Origin: Mycolicibacterium sphagni | GTDB lineage: Bacteria > Actinomycetota > Actinomycetes > Mycobacteriales > Mycobacteriaceae | Length of the DNA stretch: 53,106 bases | Direction: 5' to 3' | Assembly: GCF_013337765.1 (NCBI RefSeq) | Contig: NZ_VBSB01000016.1 | Span: 1 to 53,106, forward strand | Shown: in pieces, positions 33,713 through 41,504 of the stretch | Layout: every line of letters begins with the position of its first letter | Numbering within the stretch: the first letter of the stretch is position 1 | Notes under the pieces: model-generated | What the model was told of the DNA's origin: nothing | The model's input: the letters and a program-made list of their open reading frames with translations, nothing else | Database searches by the model: none | Made by a program: the position numbers and the translations under genes

Positions 33713-35259
33713 AGGAACGCACCTGGAGTACGCGCGGCGATCTCCTTCGCGCCGCCCTGCCCACCGAGGTCGTGGCCGTTCTCGGGGCGGCCATCGCGGT
33801 AGCCAGCGCCGCGCCTTGGTGGGCCGGTGCCGCCGCCGGTGCGTTGGTAGGGGCTCTTCTGTTCATGGTGAAGGCGGCGCGGCTGACGCCCTGGCAGTGG
33901 CTCACCCGGTCGATCGGGCGTCTGCGCCGCCGCGAACACCGGATCGAGGTGGGGGAGTTCGTCGACGTCGACAGCGATGGGCAACCCCTGGGTGTGCACA
34001 TCGACGGGCACACGGTGGTGACGATGGTCAGTGTGTGGGGTCGGCCCTACATCCCCACACTGCTGCGTCCGCAAGGCTCAGAAACACCGAACACATTGCC
34101 ACTCAGCGTGATTGCCCAGCAGATGCAACGCTTTGGGCTCGGCGTCGATGTCGATGTGATCGCCCACGGCCGCCGAGTGTCCAACGACAACTACGGCCAG
34201 TTCTACGCCCAACTACTGGCTGACCGGCCCGCCGCCGGACAGCGCGGCACGATGCTGGTGATCCGGCTGGATACCCGCTCACCGGATACCACCGCCGGCT
34301 TGATGTGGCGCACCGACACCGCAGCGGCGGCCGCGGCCGTTACCCGCCGGATCACCCGGGCCCTGCGTCAAAGCGGTTGCCGCGCAGAGCCGATGACTGC
34401 TACCGACATGCGGCAGGCCGTGGTCGACATGCACGGCGGCAGTGAAGAAGATATCGAAAGCACCTTCCGCGAGGGGTGGAAGGACCTCACCCACCGAGGC
34501 ACCCACGTCACCAGCTACTACCTGAGCGCCGAGGACCTCACCGCCGAGCGCCTCGATGACATGTGGGCAATCGCCTCTGAGCACACACTGCTCGCGCTAC
34601 ACCTGCGCCGCGCACGCGACGGCATCGCGGTGTCTGCGACGGTGCGGTTCACCACCGCCCAGCCGATGTTGACTCCACCCGCGGTCATCCTCAACCGGTA
34701 CACCGGCCGCCAATGGTGGGCGCTCTCGGCGCTGCTGCCTGGTACCGAACGCATCCAGGGTATGCCGGCACGCCCACTGACCGACGATCTCGACACCGCG
34801 ATAGCCATCGGCTCCTCGGGGGTGATGCTCGGCAAGGTCGATGACGCGCTGCTCCTGATGCCACTGCGCGATCCGGCCGGGCCGACGCGCATCGTCATCG
34901 ACGCCGACGACGACTTGGCGATCCGCCAGCTCATCCGCCGCGCCTCCGCCAGCGGTGAGACCGTCGCCGTCTATGACCCGCGACGCCGCTGGGCCATGGC
35001 CGGAGCCTCGTCGCGGATCTGGAACACACCCGACCTACGCGCTCAGCCGCCGCGACCTCCAACAGTGGTGGTGCACAACGGATCCGCCAATCCTTACCCC
35101 GGCGCACTGGTCAGTATCAGCGTCGGGGCCGGCCCCCGCTCGATTGAACCCGACGTGCGCATCACCCAACGCAACGGCCGGATCCGCATCGACACCGAGC
35201 GGTTCACCGCGCGGCTTGACGCGGTGACCTTCCGCAACGAGCAGACCTTCCTCAACTAG
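33709..35259 (+). CDS. eccE: EccE, ESX membrane component
   Basis: 516 aa. ATG 33709 overlaps the mycP stop (ATGA). Two N-terminal transmembrane helices at about 17-60 (VVAVLGAAIAVASAAPWWAG, then AGAAAGALVGALLFMVKAA) are followed by the conserved soluble part (VDSDGQPLGVHIDGHTVVTM onward). EccE sits at the edge of the EccBCD complex. It ends the ESX core operon. Confidence 0.9.
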   Translation: MKERTWSTRGDLLRAALPTEVVAVLGAAIAVASAAPWWAGAAAGALVGALLFMVKAARLTPWQWLTRSIGRLRRREHRIEVGEFVDVDSDGQPLGVHIDGHTVVTMVSVWGRPYIPTLLRPQGSETPNTLPLSVIAQQMQRFGLGVDVDVIAHGRRVSNDNYGQFYAQLLADRPAAGQRGTMLVIRLDTRSPDTTAGLMWRTDTAAAAAAVTRRITRALRQSGCRAEPMTATDMRQAVVDMHGGSEEDIESTFREGWKDLTHRGTHVTSYYLSAEDLTAERLDDMWAIASEHTLLALHLRRARDGIAVSATVRFTTAQPMLTPPAVILNRYTGRQWWALSALLPGTERIQGMPARPLTDDLDTAIAIGSSGVMLGKVDDALLLMPLRDPAGPTRIVIDADDDLAIRQLIRRASASGETVAVYDPRRRWAMAGASSRIWNTPDLRAQPPRPPTVVVHNGSANPYPGALVSISVGAGPRSIEPDVRITQRNGRIRIDTERFTARLDAVTFRNEQTFLN

Positions 35260-35314
35260 ATCCCGAGTCGGCGGTGGACGCCCCGAACTCAGCGTGCGAT
35301 GACAAACTGGATGC

Positions 35315-36805
35315 GTGAGCGACACCGAGTGGGCCAAAGCCGCAGTCCTCGATGCGTCGTTCCTCGATGACGGCCGCCTCAACATTGGACATATCAAGCG
35401 TCTGGCTGCCGGTCTTGCGCTGCGCGGTGCCGAGCTGTGGATACCCGAGGGTGTGGTGCTGGAGTTTGCAGTCCATACCTGGGACGACCTGAGGTTGGGG
35501 CGACGAATGCACAAGCGGCTGCGGCAAGCCGGCCTCACCGACGAGGACCCGCTCTCGGATCTGGACAGCGCGCAGATCGCCGATAAGCTCCTCACCGACT
35601 GCGCTGACATCGCCGCCAATGTCGCCATCATCGGACTGACCGGCGAATCGGCGGTGGCGGGCCTGCGTGACCAAATCCTGGGCACCGGCGCGGGCTCGGT
35701 GAAGACCGGCGTGCGCACCGGCGCCGCCGACTCGGCCTGGGTGCGCGGCGCCCTCGCCCGGGCCAACAACGAAATTCAGTCGGTCGTCTTCCTCAGCGGC
35801 GACGAGGGGGCGGTGATCAAGACCGCCCTGGCCCTGGGCCACGAGAAGAGCGACGTCCAGATCTGGCGGCCATCCGGCACAAAGGGCGAAGACGACATGC
35901 TTGATAAGTTCTTCGGCCCAGCGCCCGCCCCGCCCGAGCCCGCTGAGGGGATCGACGTCGTCACGATGCTGGGGATCATCACCACGTCGTTGCAGCACGA
36001 CTACGACACAGCAGCAGCGCACGACGATCGCCATGGGCCGCCGCTGGAATGGATTGAGGTCAGCGCGGTCGGCATCGGGCGGAATCACTCCTGGGGCGAT
36101 GACGACGAGATCGCCACGATGATCGATCCCGAAGCCGAAGTCGAGCCCGGTGGGCAGCTCGTCGACATCGCGGTGAACGACATCTACGCCGCATACCCAG
36201 GCGGAAGTGGCGTGATGGTGGACTACACCGTGCGACTGTTGGCCGATGTCCGAGTCGAAGGACAGAACATCAACAACGATGGCGAAAGCTATTGGGACTG
36301 GGTGATACTGCGCGACCGCCTGTTGACCGTGCCCTACACCGCCGAGCTGCACGCCGGCGCATTGATCGATGTCACGCAGACCGATACGGCTGAAAACGAC
36401 ACGGCGTCACCGCGTTTCGACGACAACTACGACGCCTACCGCTGGCTCTACACCGAAGAATTGAGCACGTGGCAACACATCACCGTCCATCCGCTCAACG
36501 ATGATGCCGACCTACCGATGACATTCCAGCTGCACGGGCCATACGGGCGGGTCGAGACCGCCGAACTGTATCCCCCCGACCTCACCGGGGACTGGACCCT
36601 CGAATTTGAATCCTCAGGCGCCAGCATCAGCGCGACCTACGATCACACCGCTCGAGTAGCGCTGGGCCGACACGACTCCTACGACGCCTTCCCCCCGACG
36701 TCGCTGCACAGCTCACTGCGCCGAGCATCGGGATCGTGGTCGCAGCCTTACACCGGGTTGGCTGCGGTATGGGCATACCTCTTCAGCCCAGCCGAGGCGG
36801 ACTAA
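35315..36805 (+). CDS. PIN-like (DUF4935-type) nuclease-domain protein with novel C-terminal part
   Basis: 496 aa. The N-terminal about 200 residues look like a PIN-like nuclease domain: AVLDASFL (Asp13), WIPEGVVLEFAVHTWDDL (Glu near 50), and VVFLSGDEGAVIKTAL with acidic residues near 168, the spacing of DUF4935-type PIN proteins. The C-terminal 280 residues are acidic, beta-rich and unknown to me. It stands alone between eccE and the conjugation genes. It could be an RNase toxin, a defence factor or an entry-exclusion nuclease. No antitoxin gene is adjacent. Confidence 0.55.
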   Translation: MSDTEWAKAAVLDASFLDDGRLNIGHIKRLAAGLALRGAELWIPEGVVLEFAVHTWDDLRLGRRMHKRLRQAGLTDEDPLSDLDSAQIADKLLTDCADIAANVAIIGLTGESAVAGLRDQILGTGAGSVKTGVRTGAADSAWVRGALARANNEIQSVVFLSGDEGAVIKTALALGHEKSDVQIWRPSGTKGEDDMLDKFFGPAPAPPEPAEGIDVVTMLGIITTSLQHDYDTAAAHDDRHGPPLEWIEVSAVGIGRNHSWGDDDEIATMIDPEAEVEPGGQLVDIAVNDIYAAYPGGSGVMVDYTVRLLADVRVEGQNINNDGESYWDWVILRDRLLTVPYTAELHAGALIDVTQTDTAENDTASPRFDDNYDAYRWLYTEELSTWQHITVHPLNDDADLPMTFQLHGPYGRVETAELYPPDLTGDWTLEFESSGASISATYDHTARVALGRHDSYDAFPPTSLHSSLRRASGSWSQPYTGLAAVWAYLFSPAEAD

Positions 36806-36875
36806 AGCCAGGTAGTGAGCCCCGAAAACCGTTGCGCGCGAGCTCAAGCCAGGCAGAGTCGGCGGTGTGCCCGTG

Positions 36876-37658
36876 CTAAGCGGGAGCCAGAAGGGTGGCC
36901 GGGTACGCCGCGAGCGCACTCGCGACGGCGGCCAGGTACCAGAGGCTGCCAGCAAGGGCGATGCCGGCGGGGATGGCTAGGCGCATCCAGTTGATGGGGG
37001 CCGGCCGGCGGCGCGGTATCCGCGGCGCGTCCTCTGATCGGGGAGTGCCGGAGGGCGCAGGGTCAAGCAGTGTCGGCATGGGCACAGGGGCGGGCCCGAG
37101 GATGAGCGTGTCGTCGACGTCGCGCTGAGCCGGTGTCAGTGGCCACCAGTCACTGGAGCCGTCGATCGCCAGCCAGCCTTCGAGGACTCCGTAGGCCGCG
37201 GCGGCGGCGAAGCTCGCCGGGATCTGGGCCAGCAACCAAGGGATGAGCAGAATGCTGGTCAGCGACGGACTCGGGTCGTACAACAGCGGCAACGGTGCGC
37301 CACTAAGGATTGCCGCACCGATCAAGGCCGCGATCGGGTACGACTGCAAACGCTCCGGGATGAGCCTGGTGATCACGCTATAGAGAACCCGTCCCAGCGG
37401 CCAGCCCAGCGGTGCGGCCAAGGCGAGAACGCCGACGACTCCGGTCTCGACCGCGCCGGTCGCGGTCGACGATGTCCGGAAGATCAGCGGTGGTGTCACT
37501 TGATCGTCATGGGGGTCGGGTCGGGCGCCGACCTTGGCGCGGCTACGCGCGCGGATGCGCTTGCCCAACAGCTCGGCGCGACGCTTCTGGAACATCCAGA
37601 TGCCCGCGCGAGCGGAGATCCAGGCGCGGCGCTCCTCGTCGAAGACCTCAGCGGCCAC
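36876..37658 (-). CDS. Membrane protein next to the conjugation genes
   Basis: 260 aa from GTG 37658, which overlaps the upstream regulator by 11 bp (a longer frame upstream of it lies within the regulator gene). A basic amphipathic head (RRAWISARAGIWMFQKRRAE), then about four hydrophobic helices (about 75-175), a Pro-rich hydrophilic loop and a last helix at about 230-255. It is not a family I recognise. Its operon with an XRE regulator facing the transfer operon suggests a transfer-associated envelope protein. Confidence 0.55.
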   Translation of the reverse strand: MAAEVFDEERRAWISARAGIWMFQKRRAELLGKRIRARSRAKVGARPDPHDDQVTPPLIFRTSSTATGAVETGVVGVLALAAPLGWPLGRVLYSVITRLIPERLQSYPIAALIGAAILSGAPLPLLYDPSPSLTSILLIPWLLAQIPASFAAAAAYGVLEGWLAIDGSSDWWPLTPAQRDVDDTLILGPAPVPMPTLLDPAPSGTPRSEDAPRIPRRRPAPINWMRLAIPAGIALAGSLWYLAAVASALAAYPATLLAPA

Positions 37659-38022
37659 GGCCAGTCCCGAGGAGGTCTTCGACGAGCTGCAGAGCGCTGC
37701 GCAGCTGCGTCCGTGTGCTTTCCAGGACCGTGACCACATGTTCGTGTGCCGGGCAGGCTTCTTCACTCGGTGCGGGGATGTGCGAGGTCGGGCTGCCACC
37801 ACCCATCACAGCCTCGGCTGAGCCCGGCGCCCACCCGAGCGCTCGGTCGATACGGTCCAACGTCGACCGGGACAGTCCCCGGTCGCCGGTGAGCGCTTTG
37901 TTCATGGTCGACGGCGACGGGCCGCCGCGGGTGAACATCTGCGTGCGGCTGATGCCTAATGCGCGGCGACGTTCGGTGACGAAGTGGTGCAGCCGCTCGA
38001 TGCCGTCTTTTGGTGCCTCCAT
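37648..38022 (-). CDS. XRE-type regulator facing the conjugation operon
   Basis: 124 aa from ATG 38022; a much longer upstream frame is not credible because it crosses the divergent promoter region. A helix-turn-helix is at about 20-60 (RRRALGISRTQMFTRGGPSP and following), then RALGWAPGSAEAVMGGGSPT, the same block as in the regulator at 24676 inside the ESX operon. Two dyad symmetries lie 33-70 bp upstream of its start. It is the probable repressor of the divergent transfer operon. Confidence 0.7.
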   Translation of the reverse strand: MEAPKDGIERLHHFVTERRRALGISRTQMFTRGGPSPSTMNKALTGDRGLSRSTLDRIDRALGWAPGSAEAVMGGGSPTSHIPAPSEEACPAHEHVVTVLESTRTQLRSALQLVEDLLGTGRGR

Positions 38023-38031
38023 GCGCCATAC

Positions 38032-38091
38032 AGAATCATATTTCTCCCTTAGTCGTCCATGAGTGTGGACATATCTAGGCATTAATAGATA
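38032..38091. promoter_or_regulatory. Divergent promoter/operator of the transfer operon
   Basis: Between divergent starts (38022 minus, 38142 plus). There are two inverted repeats: GTCCA-N6-TGGAC (38055-38070) and TATCTA-N8-TAGATA (38072-38091). On the minus strand TATGAT lies 12 nt before the regulator ATG, a good -10 box. On the plus strand TGGACA and GATACC with a 16-bp spacer are possible boxes inside the dyads. The layout suits an autoregulated switch by the XRE protein. Confidence 0.45.
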
Positions 38092-38141
38092 CCGTGCGGT
38101 CACAGAGTTACGCATGGACAAGACGGTGGAGGTGGCTGGAC

Positions 38142-38549
38142 GTGAAGATCGTGCTGATGGTGGCGGCCGGGGTAGCGGTCGGGTTGACCGTTGTCCTTGC
38201 CGTTGTCGTCCAGATAATCGAACGGCTCGCGCCGGTCCTGGTGGTGGTGGCAGTCGCCATCGTGGTGCTGCGGCTGGTCCAGCGGCGAACCTCCGCCTCT
38301 CGGGCCTACCCCGCTGGTTCGCAGGCCAAATACCCTGCGGTCGCCCTGCCGTCCCTGTCGCCGGCATCACCACCGACGCCGCCAGCGATTAATGAGGCAC
38401 CTGACGCGCCGTATCTGCGGTGGGGACCGGCACCGGACGACTTCGCGGCCGTTCCAGTCAACGCCGCTCGCGGATCAGGACCGGCGGTTCACCGCCGCCC
38501 ACGCACGGCAAGCCGCCCATTGAGTCCCGCTCGGGGGCGTCGGCCATGA
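38142..38549 (+). CDS. Small membrane protein, first gene of the transfer operon
   Basis: 135 aa from GTG 38142, preceded by GGAGG at 38128-38132; an in-frame start at 38094 is less likely. Two adjacent hydrophobic helices cover residues about 3-50 (IVLMVAAGVAVGLTVVLAVV, then LAPVLVVVAVAIVVLRLV), followed by a Pro-rich cytosolic tail. ATGA-coupled to the next gene. No family recognised. Confidence 0.6.
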   Translation: MKIVLMVAAGVAVGLTVVLAVVVQIIERLAPVLVVVAVAIVVLRLVQRRTSASRAYPAGSQAKYPAVALPSLSPASPPTPPAINEAPDAPYLRWGPAPDDFAAVPVNAARGSGPAVHRRPRTASRPLSPARGRRP

Positions 38550-39655
38550 CGCACGGGATCGACAACGACCAGTGGCTGCGCAACATCGGCGCGGTCACCG
38601 TCCACGACGACGACGATCGCCGCGACGAGTCCTGGCCGCGCCCCGACGTATCCGATTCCCCGCACCCCGCACCCGACGGCGAGGCGGAGCTGGCCAGTGG
38701 CTCTCGCATCGAGTCCGCCGAGATGCCGTTCGATGACGAGTATCACGACTACGGCGACGATGGCGGGCACGATTCGCTGCTCACTGCAAGCTTTGAGCTG
38801 GGCGATCCGGTGGACCTGGACAGCATCAGCGTGCCCGCTACCGCCCCAGCGGACTCCCGCCCTGCGCGCCGCTTCACGCCGTGGGTGGTGGGGGCGTTCG
38901 GTGCCGCAGCGGCCCTGGCCATGGTGATCACCCTGGTGATCACCATGGCCAACTCGCCGGGATCGACGCCGAGCAAGCCCGCGGCGGCGCCGGTCGCGGC
39001 TCGTGTCGTTGAGGCGGCCCCGCCAAGCCCTCCGCCGAATACTGATGGGCCACTGCCGTTTACCGCATCCTCGGACTGCCCGGCAGGGTCCACGTCCGCG
39101 CAGTCGGTGGCTGACCCCAATTCGACAACGCCGTGGGTATGTGTGCGATCGGTCGATGGTCAAGTCCTGCAGATCGATTTGGGCCGCACCTTCGTCATCA
39201 CCGCGGTATCGATTGTTCCTGGCGCGGTCAACAGGGTCGACAACGGTGGCGGTGATGGCGGTGATCAGACCGACCCCTGGCTGCAGCACCGCGTGGTGAC
39301 TCGGTTGCAGTGGCAGTTCAACGACACCGACCGCACGGTCAAAAGCCAGAACACCGGCAATGTTCGCGGCGAAGCCGTGGAGCCCATTCGGCCGGGGGTG
39401 CTGGCGTCCAGGATCACGGTCATCATCCAAGAGACCAGCCGGCCGCCGGTGATCGCACCGTCCGGCACGACCCCAACCCCGGGGCCGACGCCCCCGGGCG
39501 CCGGGTCCTCGATCCTCGGCAGCATCCTCGGCGATCAGGGCGGGTCAGCCCGGACGCCCGCGCACGGCGTCCCTGACGACACTACGTCACCCGACCCTGC
39601 GGACGGCACTTTCGCGGTGGCGAGCGTCAAAATCATTGGGCACAAGGCGGTTTGA
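38546..39655 (+). CDS. Single-pass membrane protein with discoidin-like extracytoplasmic domain
   Basis: 369 aa. ATG 38546 overlaps the previous stop. Acidic cytosolic head (1-110), a transmembrane helix at about 113-135, a Pro-rich spacer, then a beta-sandwich-like domain from about 170: CPAGSTSAQSV, GQVLQIDLGRTFVITAVSIV, RLQWQFNDTDRTVKSQNTGN, ASRITVIIQETSRPP. This order resembles F5/8 type C (discoidin) folds that bind sugars or surfaces. It could recognise the recipient envelope. The fold call is from pattern only. Confidence 0.55.
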   Translation: MTHGIDNDQWLRNIGAVTVHDDDDRRDESWPRPDVSDSPHPAPDGEAELASGSRIESAEMPFDDEYHDYGDDGGHDSLLTASFELGDPVDLDSISVPATAPADSRPARRFTPWVVGAFGAAAALAMVITLVITMANSPGSTPSKPAAAPVAARVVEAAPPSPPPNTDGPLPFTASSDCPAGSTSAQSVADPNSTTPWVCVRSVDGQVLQIDLGRTFVITAVSIVPGAVNRVDNGGGDGGDQTDPWLQHRVVTRLQWQFNDTDRTVKSQNTGNVRGEAVEPIRPGVLASRITVIIQETSRPPVIAPSGTTPTPGPTPPGAGSSILGSILGDQGGSARTPAHGVPDDTTSPDPADGTFAVASVKIIGHKAV

Positions 39656-39656
39656 C

Positions 39657-40574
39657 ATGCAACTGACCCAGACGTGGCGACGACGGCTCACGACCACCGG
39701 TCGTGGCGGCGCCAAGGCGGTCGTGACCATCCTGGTGGTCTGCTCGGTGATCAGTGGCGCTTCGACGCTGTGGCGGTGGGTGTTCCCGCCCGACAGCACA
39801 CCAGTCGCGGAAACCGCACGGTCGGTGGGCAACGAGACGGCACTGGTGGAAAGTTACGCAATCGACTGCGTGACAGTACTTCTGACCGCCAGTAGCAGCC
39901 GAGCCGCCGAGGTGGCCCGCTGCTTTCCCAGCAGCACCGACATGTCGCTGCCGACCACCTCACCGCTGATCGTCACGGCCCAGGCGGCCTCGGCGACGTT
40001 CGTCGGCCAAACCGCGCCCGGTGTTTCGACCTACGGGGTCATTGTCGCGGTCACCGAACAGTCCTACACCAATGCTCCGCCGGTGCGCAGTTACTACCAG
40101 CTTCCGGTCAGCGTCTACAACGGCGGAGCACCGCGTGCGATGGCCAAACCAGCCCGCCGTGATCCCCCACCGCCCGGGGTCGACGTCACCCTGGACTACC
40201 CGGTCACCATTACCAACGACGCCACCCTGGCGGCCGTGATCACGGGGTTCATCACCTGCTACCTCACCGATGCCAACGGGCTCGAACGGTTCATTACCGT
40301 CGACTCCGGCCTTGGCCCGCTACGGGCGTACTCCTCGACCACTGTCACCTCCATCAGCGCCCAGCACCCCGCCCCGCAAGCCCCTTCCGATGGGACTGAG
40401 CTTCGGGTGTGGGTGACGGTCAGCGCCCGCGCCGCGGACTACACCATCACCCCGTTGGAGTACCCGCTGACACTGCGCGCGACCGGCGGCGCGTGGTCAG
40501 TGGCAGGTATCGACGTGGTGCCGGCAATCGACCCGAACGCACCACCCACCCCGGTCGCGGCGACCGCGCGATGA
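39657..40574 (+). CDS. TcpC/VirB8-like conjugation protein
   Basis: 305 aa. ATG 39657 follows the previous stop by one base. One N-terminal transmembrane helix (about 20-42, AKAVVTILVVCSVISGASTL), then two tandem NTF2-like domains: about 60-170 (with VTAQAASATFVGQ, YYQLPVSVYNGG) and about 190-295 (ITGFITCYLTDANGLERFIT, then ITPLEYPLTLRA). This is the TcpC pattern from Gram-positive conjugation systems, the counterpart of VirB8, which scaffolds the channel in the envelope. Confidence 0.75.
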   Translation: MQLTQTWRRRLTTTGRGGAKAVVTILVVCSVISGASTLWRWVFPPDSTPVAETARSVGNETALVESYAIDCVTVLLTASSSRAAEVARCFPSSTDMSLPTTSPLIVTAQAASATFVGQTAPGVSTYGVIVAVTEQSYTNAPPVRSYYQLPVSVYNGGAPRAMAKPARRDPPPPGVDVTLDYPVTITNDATLAAVITGFITCYLTDANGLERFITVDSGLGPLRAYSSTTVTSISAQHPAPQAPSDGTELRVWVTVSARAADYTITPLEYPLTLRATGGAWSVAGIDVVPAIDPNAPPTPVAATAR

Positions 40575-40632
40575 CTCCTCCCGGTGGGCGCCGTCCGCTC
40601 AGTCCATCCACCATCACATCGAAAGGAGAATT

Positions 40633-40914
40633 ATGAACATCGCTTCTCACACAACCTTTTTGGCATCGCAAGGCATCGTCGGGATGTCCCAGGAGCTGTT
40701 CAAAATGGTCGTCATCGTCGGCACCTTGGCGGCAATGGCCCTGGGCATCTTTTTAGCCTTTCGCGCCGGGGTGAAGCAAGGAATTGGTGCCGCCATCGGT
40801 GCCGTTGTCGGCGGCATCATCTTGTCGCTGATCGTCGCCAACGTGGCCGGGTTCCAGGAGTCGGGCAACCAAGAGCTGCAGCAGCGCGGCATTGTCTCGG
40901 TATACGGCAGATGA
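40633..40914 (+). CDS. Small two-helix membrane protein, VirB2/pilin-like candidate
   Basis: 93 aa behind a strong AAAGGAGAATT ribosome site. Two hydrophobic helices at about 23-42 (FKMVVIVGTLAAMALGIFLA) and about 48-70 are joined by a short basic loop (RAGVKQ). Size and topology fit VirB2-like subunits; no processing site is clear. The strong ribosome site suggests abundant synthesis, as for a structural subunit. The stop overlaps the next start as ATGA. Confidence 0.5.
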   Translation: MNIASHTTFLASQGIVGMSQELFKMVVIVGTLAAMALGIFLAFRAGVKQGIGAAIGAVVGGIILSLIVANVAGFQESGNQELQQRGIVSVYGR

Positions 40915-41048
40915 CGACTCGCGTGCCCGAGTTACGCGCCTCACTGGCTGGGCTGCTCGTCGTCGCAGCTCTGATTCACGGTGCGACAGGACTGATCGAC
41001 ACCGAGAACGACCGCCCCCTTGTCGTGAGCCAGCACCAAGACAAATAG
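40911..41048 (+). CDS. 45-aa membrane peptide
   Basis: ATGA-coupled to the gene above. It has one hydrophobic helix (about residues 10-27, ASLAGLLVVAALIHGATGL) and a short polar tail (DTENDRPLVVSQHQDK). Too small to assign. Coupling and position argue that it is made and works with its neighbours. Confidence 0.45.
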   Translation: MTTRVPELRASLAGLLVVAALIHGATGLIDTENDRPLVVSQHQDK

Positions 41049-41126
41049 CCACGTCCATCGGGGCAGCGCCAGAGCGGCGAGCCGTGACGATCTCCTCACC
41101 GACCACCACTGACCGAGCGAGGCAAC

Positions 41127-41504
41127 TTGTCCAACAACGATGTGTCAACCGGTGAACCCGCCAAGGTCTTCACCGGGATCCGCGACGTTCCGATTTACGC
41201 GGGGGAGTCATCGGCGGGGAATCGTCTGCCGGGTGGCCCGTACCGCAGCGCCGAACTGATCGCCATCGGCCTGATCATGGGGCCCGCGCTGTGGTGGTTT
41301 CGCACCCACGAAGGGGGAGGCTTCACGGTCCTTGCCGGCGCAGCGGCTGCGGCGGTCGTCGTGACCATCATCCTGCGGATGGTGCTGCCCACGCGCCGGC
41401 CATCGCTGCTTGCCCGCGCCAGCTTCGCCGTGTCCTCGATTTTCCCGACGCATGCGTGCGCAGCCCGCCCGCACGCAAGGAGTAGTCATGGCGCGCAACG
41501 CTGA
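41127..41504 (+). CDS. VirB3-like two-helix membrane protein
   Basis: 125 aa from a TTG start behind GCGAGG; GTG 41142 is an alternative. Two hydrophobic helices at about 40-57 (AELIAIGLIMGPALWWF) and about 66-86 are followed by a basic tail. A VirB3/PrgI-like protein is usually encoded directly before VirB4 and anchors it to the membrane; here the end overlaps virB4 by 17 bp. Confidence 0.5.
   Translation: MSNNDVSTGEPAKVFTGIRDVPIYAGESSAGNRLPGGPYRSAELIAIGLIMGPALWWFRTHEGGGFTVLAGAAAAAVVVTIILRMVLPTRRPSLLARASFAVSSIFPTHACAARPHARSSHGAQR

Noticed and set aside
38938..38950. Inverted repeat GGTGATCACC and the repeated CATGGTGATCACC region
   Set aside because: It lies inside the coding sequence for a transmembrane helix (MVITLVITMA), where repeated codons explain the symmetry.
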